Source: Candidatus Poribacteria bacterium (lineage in GTDB: Bacteria > Poribacteria > WGA-4E > B28-G17). From it: a stretch of DNA of 5,466 bases. Location of the stretch: positions 1-5,466 of the forward strand of contig QNBQ01000154.1 in assembly GCA_003645735.1 (NCBI GenBank). Reading direction: 5' to 3'. Below are positions 1 to 5,466 of this stretch, in pieces. A model generated the notes under the pieces. The model was not told where the DNA came from and ran no database searches. It worked only from the letters and a program-made list of their open reading frames with translations. How positions within the stretch are numbered: the first letter of the stretch is position 1; each line of letters opens with the position of its first letter. The translations under genes were made by a program, and so were the position numbers.

Positions 1-1211
1 CATATATCGAACACGGCGTTGAGCGTCTCATCGTCGCTCTCAAACTTTCCGCGCTCCTCGTAGGGGTAGGTCGTGGCGATCGCCCGGACGGAGCGGACGA
101 TCACCGGCTCGAAACACGACCTGAACCTCAGCTTCACGTATCTGAACCCCCTCCAGGCGAAGGGGCGGAAGGTCTGCTCGCCGTCCCTCATGATGAGCCT
201 GTCGGCGAACTGCCCCTCCAAGGCGTTGTTGAAATGGCCGTCTATCAGCCGCTCGGCGTAGCCGATGTCGACGATCCCGCCCTTAACCCCCCTGAGCTCT
301 ATCTCGATGTGCCCGGTTATCACCCTGCCGAAGTCGAGCACGACCGATGGGTCGTAGATCCCGTCGAAGAACCCCTTGAGATGTTCGGTGCTGCACTGAA
401 AGACCGTCTCCCCCTCCTCCCTGAGGAGGTTCTCCGCCCCCTCGACCCGGCTGTAGCGGACGGGCCGGCCCGGCATCGAGAGGGCGATGGAGAGATCCTC
501 GGGGCGGGTGCGGTTGGCCAGCTCCAGGTTCTCCTCGACCCTCTCGATCCTCTCCGGCAGAAGCGGCTCCTCCCTCATGAAGGGGATGTCGCGCGGCACG
601 AGCCGCATCCACGGCATCGCCCCCGGAGGCCGATCCGAAACGCCCCCCTCGTTGACCACGATCGCCCGCTCCCAGGAGGAATCGTCGAACCCGACCTCCC
701 TCCACCCCTGGGGCTCCCTCCGGGCGTCGAAGACCTCCTGGTAGGGGAAGGCGTAGTTCATGCGGAAGGCGAACGTGTTCCTGGCGTGCGCGGGCGAGCG
801 GAGGCATCTCCAATCGGGCCCGCTTCCCAAAACCGTCCTCCCCTCCCCGTCTATCAGCTCCAGAAGCAGACCTCCCCTCGAAGGATCGATCCCCTCCCTG
901 ACCTTTCCGACGTAGTAGACCACGACGGCGATGCAGTTCTCGCCCTCCCTCAGGTGTTCATCGACCTCCCTCTCGTCGTAGTATTTGAAGAAGGGCTGGG
1001 AGAGGGGAGGCCCCTGGCCGACGAGCCGTCCGTTTATGAAGAGCCGGTAGTATGTCTCGGCCGAGATGAGCAGCTTGAAGCCGCGCGGGGGGCGGTTCAG
1101 CTCGAACTCCTTGCGGAAGTAGACGTAGACGTTGCCCTCCGCGCCGCTCCCCGGCGCCCATATCCATCTGGCGTTCCATCTCCTGGGCTTTTTCAGCCGT
1201 TCTTCGAGCAT
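1..1211 (-). CDS. GH78 alpha-L-rhamnosidase-like glycoside hydrolase, N-terminal part (3' end beyond window)
   Basis: The reading frame is open from the ATG at 1211 to the window edge (403 residues); the rest lies outside. Counted from that Met, residues 14-37 (ARWIWAP ... YFRKEFEL) and 45-185 form a beta-sandwich like the GH78 N-terminal sugar-binding domain (LFINGRLVG; YDEREVDEHLREGEN). Residues 290-322 (VLDFGRVITGH ... VDIGYAERL) and 338-362 (RPFAWRGFRYVKL) match the concanavalin-like domain that precedes the catalytic barrel. FESDDETLN (390-398) is the usual entry into the (alpha/alpha)6 domain. Family members cleave terminal alpha-L-rhamnose from glycans or glycosides. The catalytic acid and base are not visible, so activity cannot be confirmed. 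The start is well fixed: an in-frame TGA lies two codons upstream (1217-1215) and GAGGGGG (1224-1218) is a good ribosome site 6 nt before the ATG. No signal peptide is seen, so a cytoplasmic enzyme acting on imported oligosaccharides is likely. It is transcribed divergently from the exporter operon. Confidence 0.85.
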   Translation of the reverse strand, partial: MLEERLKKPRRWNARWIWAPGSGAEGNVYVYFRKEFELNRPPRGFKLLISAETYYRLFINGRLVGQGPPLSQPFFKYYDEREVDEHLREGENCIAVVVYYVGKVREGIDPSRGGLLLELIDGEGRTVLGSGPDWRCLRSPAHARNTFAFRMNYAFPYQEVFDARREPQGWREVGFDDSSWERAIVVNEGGVSDRPPGAMPWMRLVPRDIPFMREEPLLPERIERVEENLELANRTRPEDLSIALSMPGRPVRYSRVEGAENLLREEGETVFQCSTEHLKGFFDGIYDPSVVLDFGRVITGHIEIELRGVKGGIVDIGYAERLIDGHFNNALEGQFADRLIMRDGEQTFRPFAWRGFRYVKLRFRSCFEPVIVRSVRAIATTYPYEERGKFESDDETLNAVFDI

Positions 1212-1226
1212 ACCTCACCCCCTCGG

Positions 1227-1256
1227 TTGATGGAACCTCACGCGGTGGATTATAAT
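1227..1256 (+). promoter_or_regulatory. Predicted sigma70-like promoter for the exporter/LolA-like operon
   Basis: A -35-like TTGATG (1227-1232, 4 of 6 consensus bases) is followed after an 18-nt spacer by a perfect TATAAT (1251-1256). It is a conspicuous AT-rich spot in an otherwise GC-rich window. A start near 1263 would give a leader of about 33 nt before the exporter ATG at 1296. The -35 element lies only 16-21 bp upstream of the divergent GH78 ATG, within that gene's leader. Polymerase bound for one direction would therefore block the other. Confidence 0.55.
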
Positions 1257-1277
1257 TGAATTTCGGCCTCAGCTCAA
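1249..1277 (-). promoter_or_regulatory. Predicted sigma70-like promoter for the GH78 gene
   Basis: Read on the minus strand, a -35-like TTGAGC (1277-1272, 4 of 6 consensus bases) is followed after a 17-nt spacer by a perfect TATAAT (1254-1249). Transcription would start near 1242, leaving about 30 nt of leader before the GH78 ATG. The -10 overlaps that of the plus-strand promoter because both lie in the palindrome ATTATAAT (1249-1256). The sequence match is seen directly. Use by the host polymerase is inferred and assumes a standard housekeeping sigma factor. Confidence 0.55.
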
Positions 1278-1295
1278 CCCCATGGGAGGCGCTGG

Positions 1296-3572
1296 ATGGG
1301 CGGGATAGTTCGGTTCTCGGTCGATCATCCGGCGATCGTCATAGCGCTTTTCGCGCTGATCGCCGTCGCCCTGGGACTTCTGGTGCCCAAGCTGAAATTC
1401 GACCCCAGCGTCGAAAGCATGTTCCCCGAGGATCATCCGCTCATCAAGCGGATGGACGAGGTCGAGGAGCTGTTCGGCAGCACCGAGTCGGTCATCGTCC
1501 TCGTCAAAGCCGATGATATCTTCAAGAAACGCCCGCTTGAGGCGGTGGAGGGGCTGACGCATGACCTGGAGGATCTGGACGGGATCGAGAGGGTCACGAG
1601 CCTCTTCACGGTCTACTGGATAAGCGGGACGGAGGAGGGGATCGATATACATCCTCTGGTGGAGGAGGTTCCGGAGGACGAGGCGAAGCTTGAGGAGCTT
1701 AGGAGGGTGGCGTTATCGGATGAGCTGTTCGTCGGGAGGATCATCTCATCCGACGGCACAACGGCGGTCATCTCATGCGTCCCCGAGCCGGGCGTCCCCG
1801 ATGAGGAGCTTTACAGGTCGGTTGAGGAGATCATAGAGCGGTATAGGTCGGCATATCCTGATCTTGAGTTCAGGCTGACGGGGACGTCCGTCATGAAGGC
1901 GTTGATAGGGATAGGGATGAGGTCGGACATCGAGAAGTTTCTGCCGATCGGGATCGCCTTGATGTTGATCCTGCTTTACCTGAGCTTCGGGACGGTCAGG
2001 GGGGTGCTCCTCCCGACGGCGGCGGTCGCCTTCAGCGTGACAGCGACCTTCGGGTTGATGGCCCTGTTCAAGCAACCTTTTACGATGAGCTGCCTGCTCA
2101 TACCGGTCTCTCTGCTCGCGGTGGCGAACGATTACGGCATTCACATCGTCGCGAGATACTACGAGGAGGCGGCGTCGGGCGGGCCGAGGAGGGAGGTTGT
2201 TTATAGGGCGGCCAGGGAGATCGGCGTTCCCATAACGCTTGCGGGGCTGACGACGATGATCGGCTTCAGCTCGCTGCTATCCCACCCCATGCCTCCCTCC
2301 CGCGTCGCGGGCCTTTTCATCTGCGTCGGGGTGGCGCTCGCATTCATTTTCAGCATCACCTTCATCCCCGCCTCGCTGAGCCTGATGCGTCTCCCGGAGG
2401 TCGGCCCCGCCGGCGGGAGGTGGAAATGGCTTTCCAGGGTCATGGGCGGGTTGGGAAGCTTTTCGGCCGCCCACAGCCGGCTCGTCCTCCTCGGAACAGT
2501 CGCCCTGGCGCTGGCGGCCATGAGCGGCATACCTAAAGTGAGGGTCGATACAAACCCGGTCAACTACTTCAAGCCGGAGGCCGAGATCGTCAAGGCGACG
2601 CGGCTGGCAAACGAAAGGCTGGCCGGGAGCGTGGGGATGTCGATCGTCGTCTCCGGCGATATAAAGTCGCCCGATACGCTCAAGAGGATCAGGGAGGTTC
2701 AGGAGCAGGTCGAGTCGCTCCCCCAGGTGGGATCAACCCTCTCGATCGTCGATTACCTCCTGAGGCTGAACAAAGCGATGCACGCCGACAATCCCCGGTA
2801 TTACAGGATACCGGAGTCGCGCGACCTCATCGCCCAATACCTGCTGCTCTACTCCGTCTCAGCCTCGCCCGAGGAGCTGGATCGGCTCGTCGATTATGAC
2901 TACAAAAACGCCCAGATCCTCGTCACGCTCAAGACGAACAGCTCAGCTGAGATAGCCGATGTGGTCGAGAGGATAAGGTCATATCTGGGCGGGAGGTTCG
3001 GCTCCGGCGATCTGACGATGGAGGTCAGCGGTTTCGCCGTCTTGTTCAAGGAGCTGATGTCGATCATCGTGAAGGCTCAAATAAGGAGTTTGATCATCTC
3101 GGCCTTCCTCATACTTCTGGTCACCTCGCTGACCTTCAGGTCGCTTGTGGGAGGACTCATCTGCGCCATGCCGTTCAGCGTCGCGTTGGCGATGGTCTTC
3201 GGGATGATGGGCTATTTCGGGGTGGAGCTTTCTATCGCCACGGCGATGATATCGAGCGTGATGATAGGCGTGGGCGTGGATTACACGATCCACTTCATCT
3301 GGCGCTACAGATCGGAGCTGAGGGAGGGGAGGGGGATGGGCGATGCCCTGAGGAGGACGCTCATCAACACCGGCAGGGCGATAACCTACAACGCCCTGTC
3401 CGTCGTGGTCGGCTTTTCGGTGGGGCTTGTTTCGGGCTTCCTTCCCATCTACTTCTTCTGTTGGCTAATAGACACGTCGATCGTCGTCTGCTACTTGGGG
3501 GCGCTCATATTGATGCCCGCCGTTTTGGGAGTTTTGAGGCCTAAATTCCTGTTCGGAGGTGTGAAGCGATGA
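1296..3572 (+). CDS. RND superfamily exporter, MMPL/COG1033 type
   Basis: This is a 758-residue inner-membrane protein with the duplicated RND plan. TM1 (about 12-30) is followed by an extracytoplasmic domain (31-210) and a TM2-TM6 block (about 215-365). TM7 (about 396-413) is followed by a second domain (414-595) and a TM8-TM12 block (about 597-745). Each half carries the family's intramembrane Asp in a DY motif: ANDYGIHI in TM4 (D279) and GVGVDYTIHF in TM10 (D662). These are the expected proton-relay residues, so transport is probably driven by the proton gradient. The periplasmic domains are short, as in MMPL/HpnN-like lipid exporters, and much smaller than in AcrB-type drug pumps. No membrane-fusion or outer-membrane-channel gene adjoins it. 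GGGAGG (1284-1289) sits 6 nt before the ATG, and an in-frame TGA at 1257-1259 limits upstream starts. The stop overlaps the next start (ATGA, 3569-3572). The cargo is unknown; a lipid or lipidated molecule is inferred from family and partner. Confidence 0.9.
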   Translation: MGGIVRFSVDHPAIVIALFALIAVALGLLVPKLKFDPSVESMFPEDHPLIKRMDEVEELFGSTESVIVLVKADDIFKKRPLEAVEGLTHDLEDLDGIERVTSLFTVYWISGTEEGIDIHPLVEEVPEDEAKLEELRRVALSDELFVGRIISSDGTTAVISCVPEPGVPDEELYRSVEEIIERYRSAYPDLEFRLTGTSVMKALIGIGMRSDIEKFLPIGIALMLILLYLSFGTVRGVLLPTAAVAFSVTATFGLMALFKQPFTMSCLLIPVSLLAVANDYGIHIVARYYEEAASGGPRREVVYRAAREIGVPITLAGLTTMIGFSSLLSHPMPPSRVAGLFICVGVALAFIFSITFIPASLSLMRLPEVGPAGGRWKWLSRVMGGLGSFSAAHSRLVLLGTVALALAAMSGIPKVRVDTNPVNYFKPEAEIVKATRLANERLAGSVGMSIVVSGDIKSPDTLKRIREVQEQVESLPQVGSTLSIVDYLLRLNKAMHADNPRYYRIPESRDLIAQYLLLYSVSASPEELDRLVDYDYKNAQILVTLKTNSSAEIADVVERIRSYLGGRFGSGDLTMEVSGFAVLFKELMSIIVKAQIRSLIISAFLILLVTSLTFRSLVGGLICAMPFSVALAMVFGMMGYFGVELSIATAMISSVMIGVGVDYTIHFIWRYRSELREGRGMGDALRRTLINTGRAITYNALSVVVGFSVGLVSGFLPIYFFCWLIDTSIVVCYLGALILMPAVLGVLRPKFLFGGVKR
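3555..3560 (+). promoter_or_regulatory. Ribosome binding site of the LolA-like gene, inside the exporter gene
   Basis: GGAGGT lies 8 nt before the ATG at 3569, within the last codons of the exporter gene. Its strength and spacing fix the start at 3569. Together with the ATGA stop/start overlap, it supports coupled translation of the two genes. Confidence 0.75.
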
Positions 3573-4354
3573 GGCTGAGGCTCGCCCTTTCGATCGGATT
3601 GGCCTTCCTTTTGGGCCTGGGGGCGGCGTATCCCGAGCTGACGGGCGAGGAGGTGATGAGGAGGGTGAAGGGGAGGGATGACGGCGAGGATATGATCGCC
3701 GACACGACGATGAAATTGATAAACAAGCGCGGACAGGTGAGGGTGAGGAAGGTCAGGATGTTCAGGAAGGATTACGAGGACGGGGTCAGAAAGATCATCT
3801 TCTTCCTGGCGCCCGCGGATGTGAAAGGGACGGCCTTCCTGAGCTGGGATCCTAGCGAAGGGGAGGGCGCGCAGTGGATCTACATCCCCGCCCTCAGGAA
3901 GGTGAGGCGCATCGCCTCCTCGAGGCGGGGCGACTACTTCATGGGAACCGATTTCACATACGAGGATCTGGGCGAGTGGAGGGTGGAGGATTACCGGCAT
4001 AAGCTGATCGGCGAGGAGGTCGTCGACGGCCATAAATGCTACGTCGTGGAGAGCGTCCCGAAGGAGAAGGGCAAATCGGTCTACGGCAGGAAGGTGGCGT
4101 GGGTGAGGGAGGATATATGGATGATCGTGAGGGCCGATTTCTACGACAAGAAGGGGAGGTTCATCAAGAGGATGACCGTCCCGAGGGTCGAGAAGGTGAA
4201 CGGCATATGGACGGCCATGGAGCTCCGGATGGACAACGAGAGGAAAAGGCACAAGACGATTATCCTCATCGAGGATGTGAAGTATAACACGGGCATCCCC
4301 GATGATATGTTCACCCAGAGGGCGATGATAAGGGGCGCGGGGCTTAGGAGCTAG
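3569..4354 (+). CDS. Outer-membrane lipoprotein-sorting (LolA-like, PF17131-type) periplasmic protein
   Basis: The 261-residue product begins with a signal peptide: basic MRLR, a hydrophobic core at about 5-18, and a likely cut after GAA near residue 20. There is no lipobox Cys, so it should be a soluble periplasmic protein. The family hallmark is in the middle: KGTAFLSWD (86-94), QWIYIPALRKVRRIASS (102-118), then DYFMGTDFTYEDL (122-134). The second half is regularly beta-stranded (GHKCYVVES, VAWVREDIWMIVRADFYD), as expected for the LolA/LolB half-barrel that shields an acyl chain. It is about 60 residues longer than classical LolA and belongs to the LolA-like group often encoded beside RND exporters, not to the LolCDE-dependent chaperone itself. 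It shares an ATGA overlap with the exporter and probably takes cargo from it or links it to the outer membrane. The cargo is not known. The single Cys (C157) suggests no disulfide within the chain. Confidence 0.88.
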   Translation: MRLRLALSIGLAFLLGLGAAYPELTGEEVMRRVKGRDDGEDMIADTTMKLINKRGQVRVRKVRMFRKDYEDGVRKIIFFLAPADVKGTAFLSWDPSEGEGAQWIYIPALRKVRRIASSRRGDYFMGTDFTYEDLGEWRVEDYRHKLIGEEVVDGHKCYVVESVPKEKGKSVYGRKVAWVREDIWMIVRADFYDKKGRFIKRMTVPRVEKVNGIWTAMELRMDNERKRHKTIILIEDVKYNTGIPDDMFTQRAMIRGAGLRS

Positions 4355-5466
4355 CTGGCCAGCCGGTTCAGATCGTAGATCCTCACGGGGTTATCCCAGA
4401 ACCACATCCGCGCGGCCTCTATCGCCTGATCGACGCTCATCCTCCCGTCCCTCACCGCCCTCGCCAGAGCGGTCGCTATGTTCTCCTGGGCCATCCTCAG
4501 GTGGCCTATGACCTTCTCGAGGCAGGGCGCCGAGTAATCCCCGCCGAAGGCTATGATCTTGTTGACCGGCACGTAGTCGAGGTATTCGAGTATCCCCGAC
4601 TGGGCCATGTAGTAGCTGACGATATGGCTCCAGCACCAGTTGATGTAGACGTTGTGCCAGTTGCCGCCGATGAAGACGACGTCCCTCACCCAGGGCATCC
4701 CCATGTGATAGAGGTCGAACTTCGTGTCGGGGAACCTGATGAAGAGCGGGATGCTGTGGCGGGGGTCGAGGTTCCTGAAGTCGTCCCAGACCCCGGAGTG
4801 AACCGCCACGACGAACCCCTCCCGCCCGCAGATCTCCAGCACCTTATCCCTCAGATAGGCCTCCAGAGCCGCCGATTCCCCGCCCTCCAGCCTGCCGTGC
4901 CCCATCAGCTTCGCGAAAAGCCCCCTAGCTTCGGAGTCGGAGGGCGCCTCCCGGTAGGGGACGCTGACCGTCTTCAGCCCGACGACCCTCTCCTCATCCC
5001 TCCACCTCCTGATCCTCTCGCCGCAGTATTCGATGTAATCGTCGAGCGTGTTTATCGTCATCCCCAGCTTCGCACCCCTCTCCTCCACATCCCTCCTGCC
5101 TCTGGGGAACTGGGTCAGGTATCCCATCGGCAGGACGGGCACCATGAAGGGGTTTTCGTAATCGGTTCGACCGGCCTGCGTCAGGGCGAACTTTATCCTC
5201 CCCTTCTTGACCAGCACCTCCTCGTAGATCCCCGGCCTGTTCATCTCCCTCATCTTCTCGGTTATCTCCAGGTAGTTTTGGGGCGTGATGTCGTCGTAGC
5301 CGTAGATCTCCTTCAGAGCTATCCACATCGCCCTGGCGTAGGAGGAGTGCCTCACGTAGGGCAGATACCGATACAGAACCTCGAACCTCTCCTCGACGGG
5401 CTTCGAGGTATCGAGCAGGAACTCCCTGACCTGTCCCCTGTTCATGGGCTTTGAGCCGTCGACCGA
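4351..5466 (-). CDS. Metal-dependent amidohydrolase (Amidohydro_2-like), 5' end beyond window
   Basis: The frame stays open from the stop (TAG, 4353-4351) to the window edge, giving 371 visible residues. The first Met, at 5445, has no ribosome site (upstream bases are CGACGGCTCAAAGCCC). It also lacks the His-x-His strand that opens these TIM barrels, so the true start is upstream of base 5466. Counted from that Met, likely metal or active-site residues are K158 (VVGLKTVSV, strand 4), H216 (FVVAVHSG, strand 5), H247 (FDLYHMGMP, strand 6) and D303 (IIAFGGDYSAP, strand 8). The C-terminus (MWFWDNPVRIYDL) resembles the usual ending WDNPxRxYxL of this family. A Trp-rich stretch (GGNWHNVYINWCWSHIV, 260-276) follows strand 6. 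The substrate is not evident. Candidates are sugar acids or lactones, and uronate-isomerase-like relatives share the fold, but this is inference. No signal peptide can be judged. It converges on the LolA-like gene with a 4-bp overlap. Confidence 0.82.
   Translation of the reverse strand, partial: SVDGSKPMNRGQVREFLLDTSKPVEERFEVLYRYLPYVRHSSYARAMWIALKEIYGYDDITPQNYLEITEKMREMNRPGIYEEVLVKKGRIKFALTQAGRTDYENPFMVPVLPMGYLTQFPRGRRDVEERGAKLGMTINTLDDYIEYCGERIRRWRDEERVVGLKTVSVPYREAPSDSEARGLFAKLMGHGRLEGGESAALEAYLRDKVLEICGREGFVVAVHSGVWDDFRNLDPRHSIPLFIRFPDTKFDLYHMGMPWVRDVVFIGGNWHNVYINWCWSHIVSYYMAQSGILEYLDYVPVNKIIAFGGDYSAPCLEKVIGHLRMAQENIATALARAVRDGRMSVDQAIEAARMWFWDNPVRIYDLNRLAS

Larger units (their letters stand above)
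1225..1279. repeat. Dyad: GGTTGA ... TCAACC arms flanking a central ATTATAAT palindrome
   Basis: GGTTGA at 1225-1230 is the exact inverted complement of TCAACC at 1274-1279. The midpoint of the pair (1252) is within half a base of the centre of the palindrome ATTATAAT (1249-1256). Each arm includes the TTGA of one -35 element, so the symmetry largely follows from two mirror-image promoters. The outer GG/CC bases extend it slightly beyond the hexamers. It could also be a regulator site, but arms of 6 bp separated by 43 bp are too weak to claim an operator. Confidence 0.4.

Noticed and set aside
958..1218. Alternative minus-strand start (GTG at 1218) giving an 86-residue protein
   Set aside because: It is out of frame with the GH78 protein, reads as Arg-rich low-information sequence and ends after 86 codons. 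The GH78 ATG at 1211 has the proper ribosome site and family match.
234..1259. 341-codon open frame on the plus strand opposite the GH78 gene
   Set aside because: Its product is Pro/Asp/Leu-rich with no domain pattern. It lies wholly antisense to a recognisable GH78 protein and has no good ribosome site. It is explained by low stop-codon density in GC-rich antisense frames.
1296..3572. AcrB-like multidrug efflux pump
   Set aside because: At 758 residues it lacks the large porter and docking domains of AcrB-type pumps (usually over 1000 residues), and no adaptor or outer-membrane channel gene is adjacent. The DY motifs fit the MMPL/COG1033 group better.
3491..4252. 253-codon open frame on the minus strand opposite the LolA-like gene
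   Set aside because: It is His/Pro/Leu-rich, without a recognisable fold, and antisense to a protein with the full family hallmark. It is a shadow frame.
4354..4363. Palindrome GCTGGCCAGC at the convergent junction as a bidirectional terminator
   Set aside because: It has no loop, since the palindrome is uninterrupted, and no T-tract on either side. It cannot form a usual intrinsic terminator.
5443..5445. ATG at 5445 as the true start of the amidohydrolase
   Set aside because: There is no ribosome site upstream, the frame stays open to the window edge (residues SVDGSKP precede it), and the first barrel strand with the HxH motif would be missing.
4501..5454. 317-codon open frame on the plus strand opposite the amidohydrolase
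   Set aside because: Composition is dominated by Val, Asp, Pro and His, typical of a shadow frame. The opposing frame has clear Amidohydro_2 motifs and C-terminus.

Overview
The window holds four protein-coding genes with almost no spacer DNA. Two are complete and two run off the ends. The DNA is GC-rich, uses AGG heavily for arginine and has strongly purine-rich coding strands. This, with an RND exporter paired with a periplasmic LolA-like protein, points to a Gram-negative (double-membrane) bacterium. The mix of a GH78 glycosidase, an Amidohydro_2-type enzyme and this codon use resembles uncultivated polysaccharide-degrading lineages such as Poribacteria or Latescibacteria. That placement is a weak guess from memory, not something the sequence proves.

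Layout: (1) 1-1211, minus strand: the N-terminal 403 residues of a GH78 alpha-L-rhamnosidase-like enzyme; its C-terminal catalytic barrel lies beyond base 1. (2) 1212-1295: an 84-bp divergent intergenic region, the only real non-coding DNA here. It carries two face-to-face sigma70-like promoters that share one palindromic -10 element (ATTATAAT) inside a wider dyad. (3) 1296-3572, plus: a compact 758-residue RND/MMPL-type exporter. (4) 3569-4354, plus: a 261-residue secreted LolA-like protein (outer-membrane lipoprotein-sorting family), translationally coupled to the exporter through an ATGA overlap. (5) 4351-5466, minus: a metal-dependent amidohydrolase (Amidohydro_2-like TIM barrel) cut at its 5' end by the window edge. 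Its stop codon shares the four bases CTAG with the stop of the LolA-like gene.

The exporter and LolA-like protein most likely form one envelope module: the RND protein moves a lipid or lipid-modified cargo out of the inner membrane, and the LolA-like partner receives it in the periplasm. The cargo cannot be read from the sequence. The glycosidase and amidohydrolase look like sugar-catabolic genes of a different pathway. The divergent promoter makes co-control of the glycosidase and the exporter operon possible but does not show it. I see no mobile element, CRISPR array, RNA gene or clearly novel system. The most interesting structures are the symmetric divergent promoter and the exporter/LolA-like pair.
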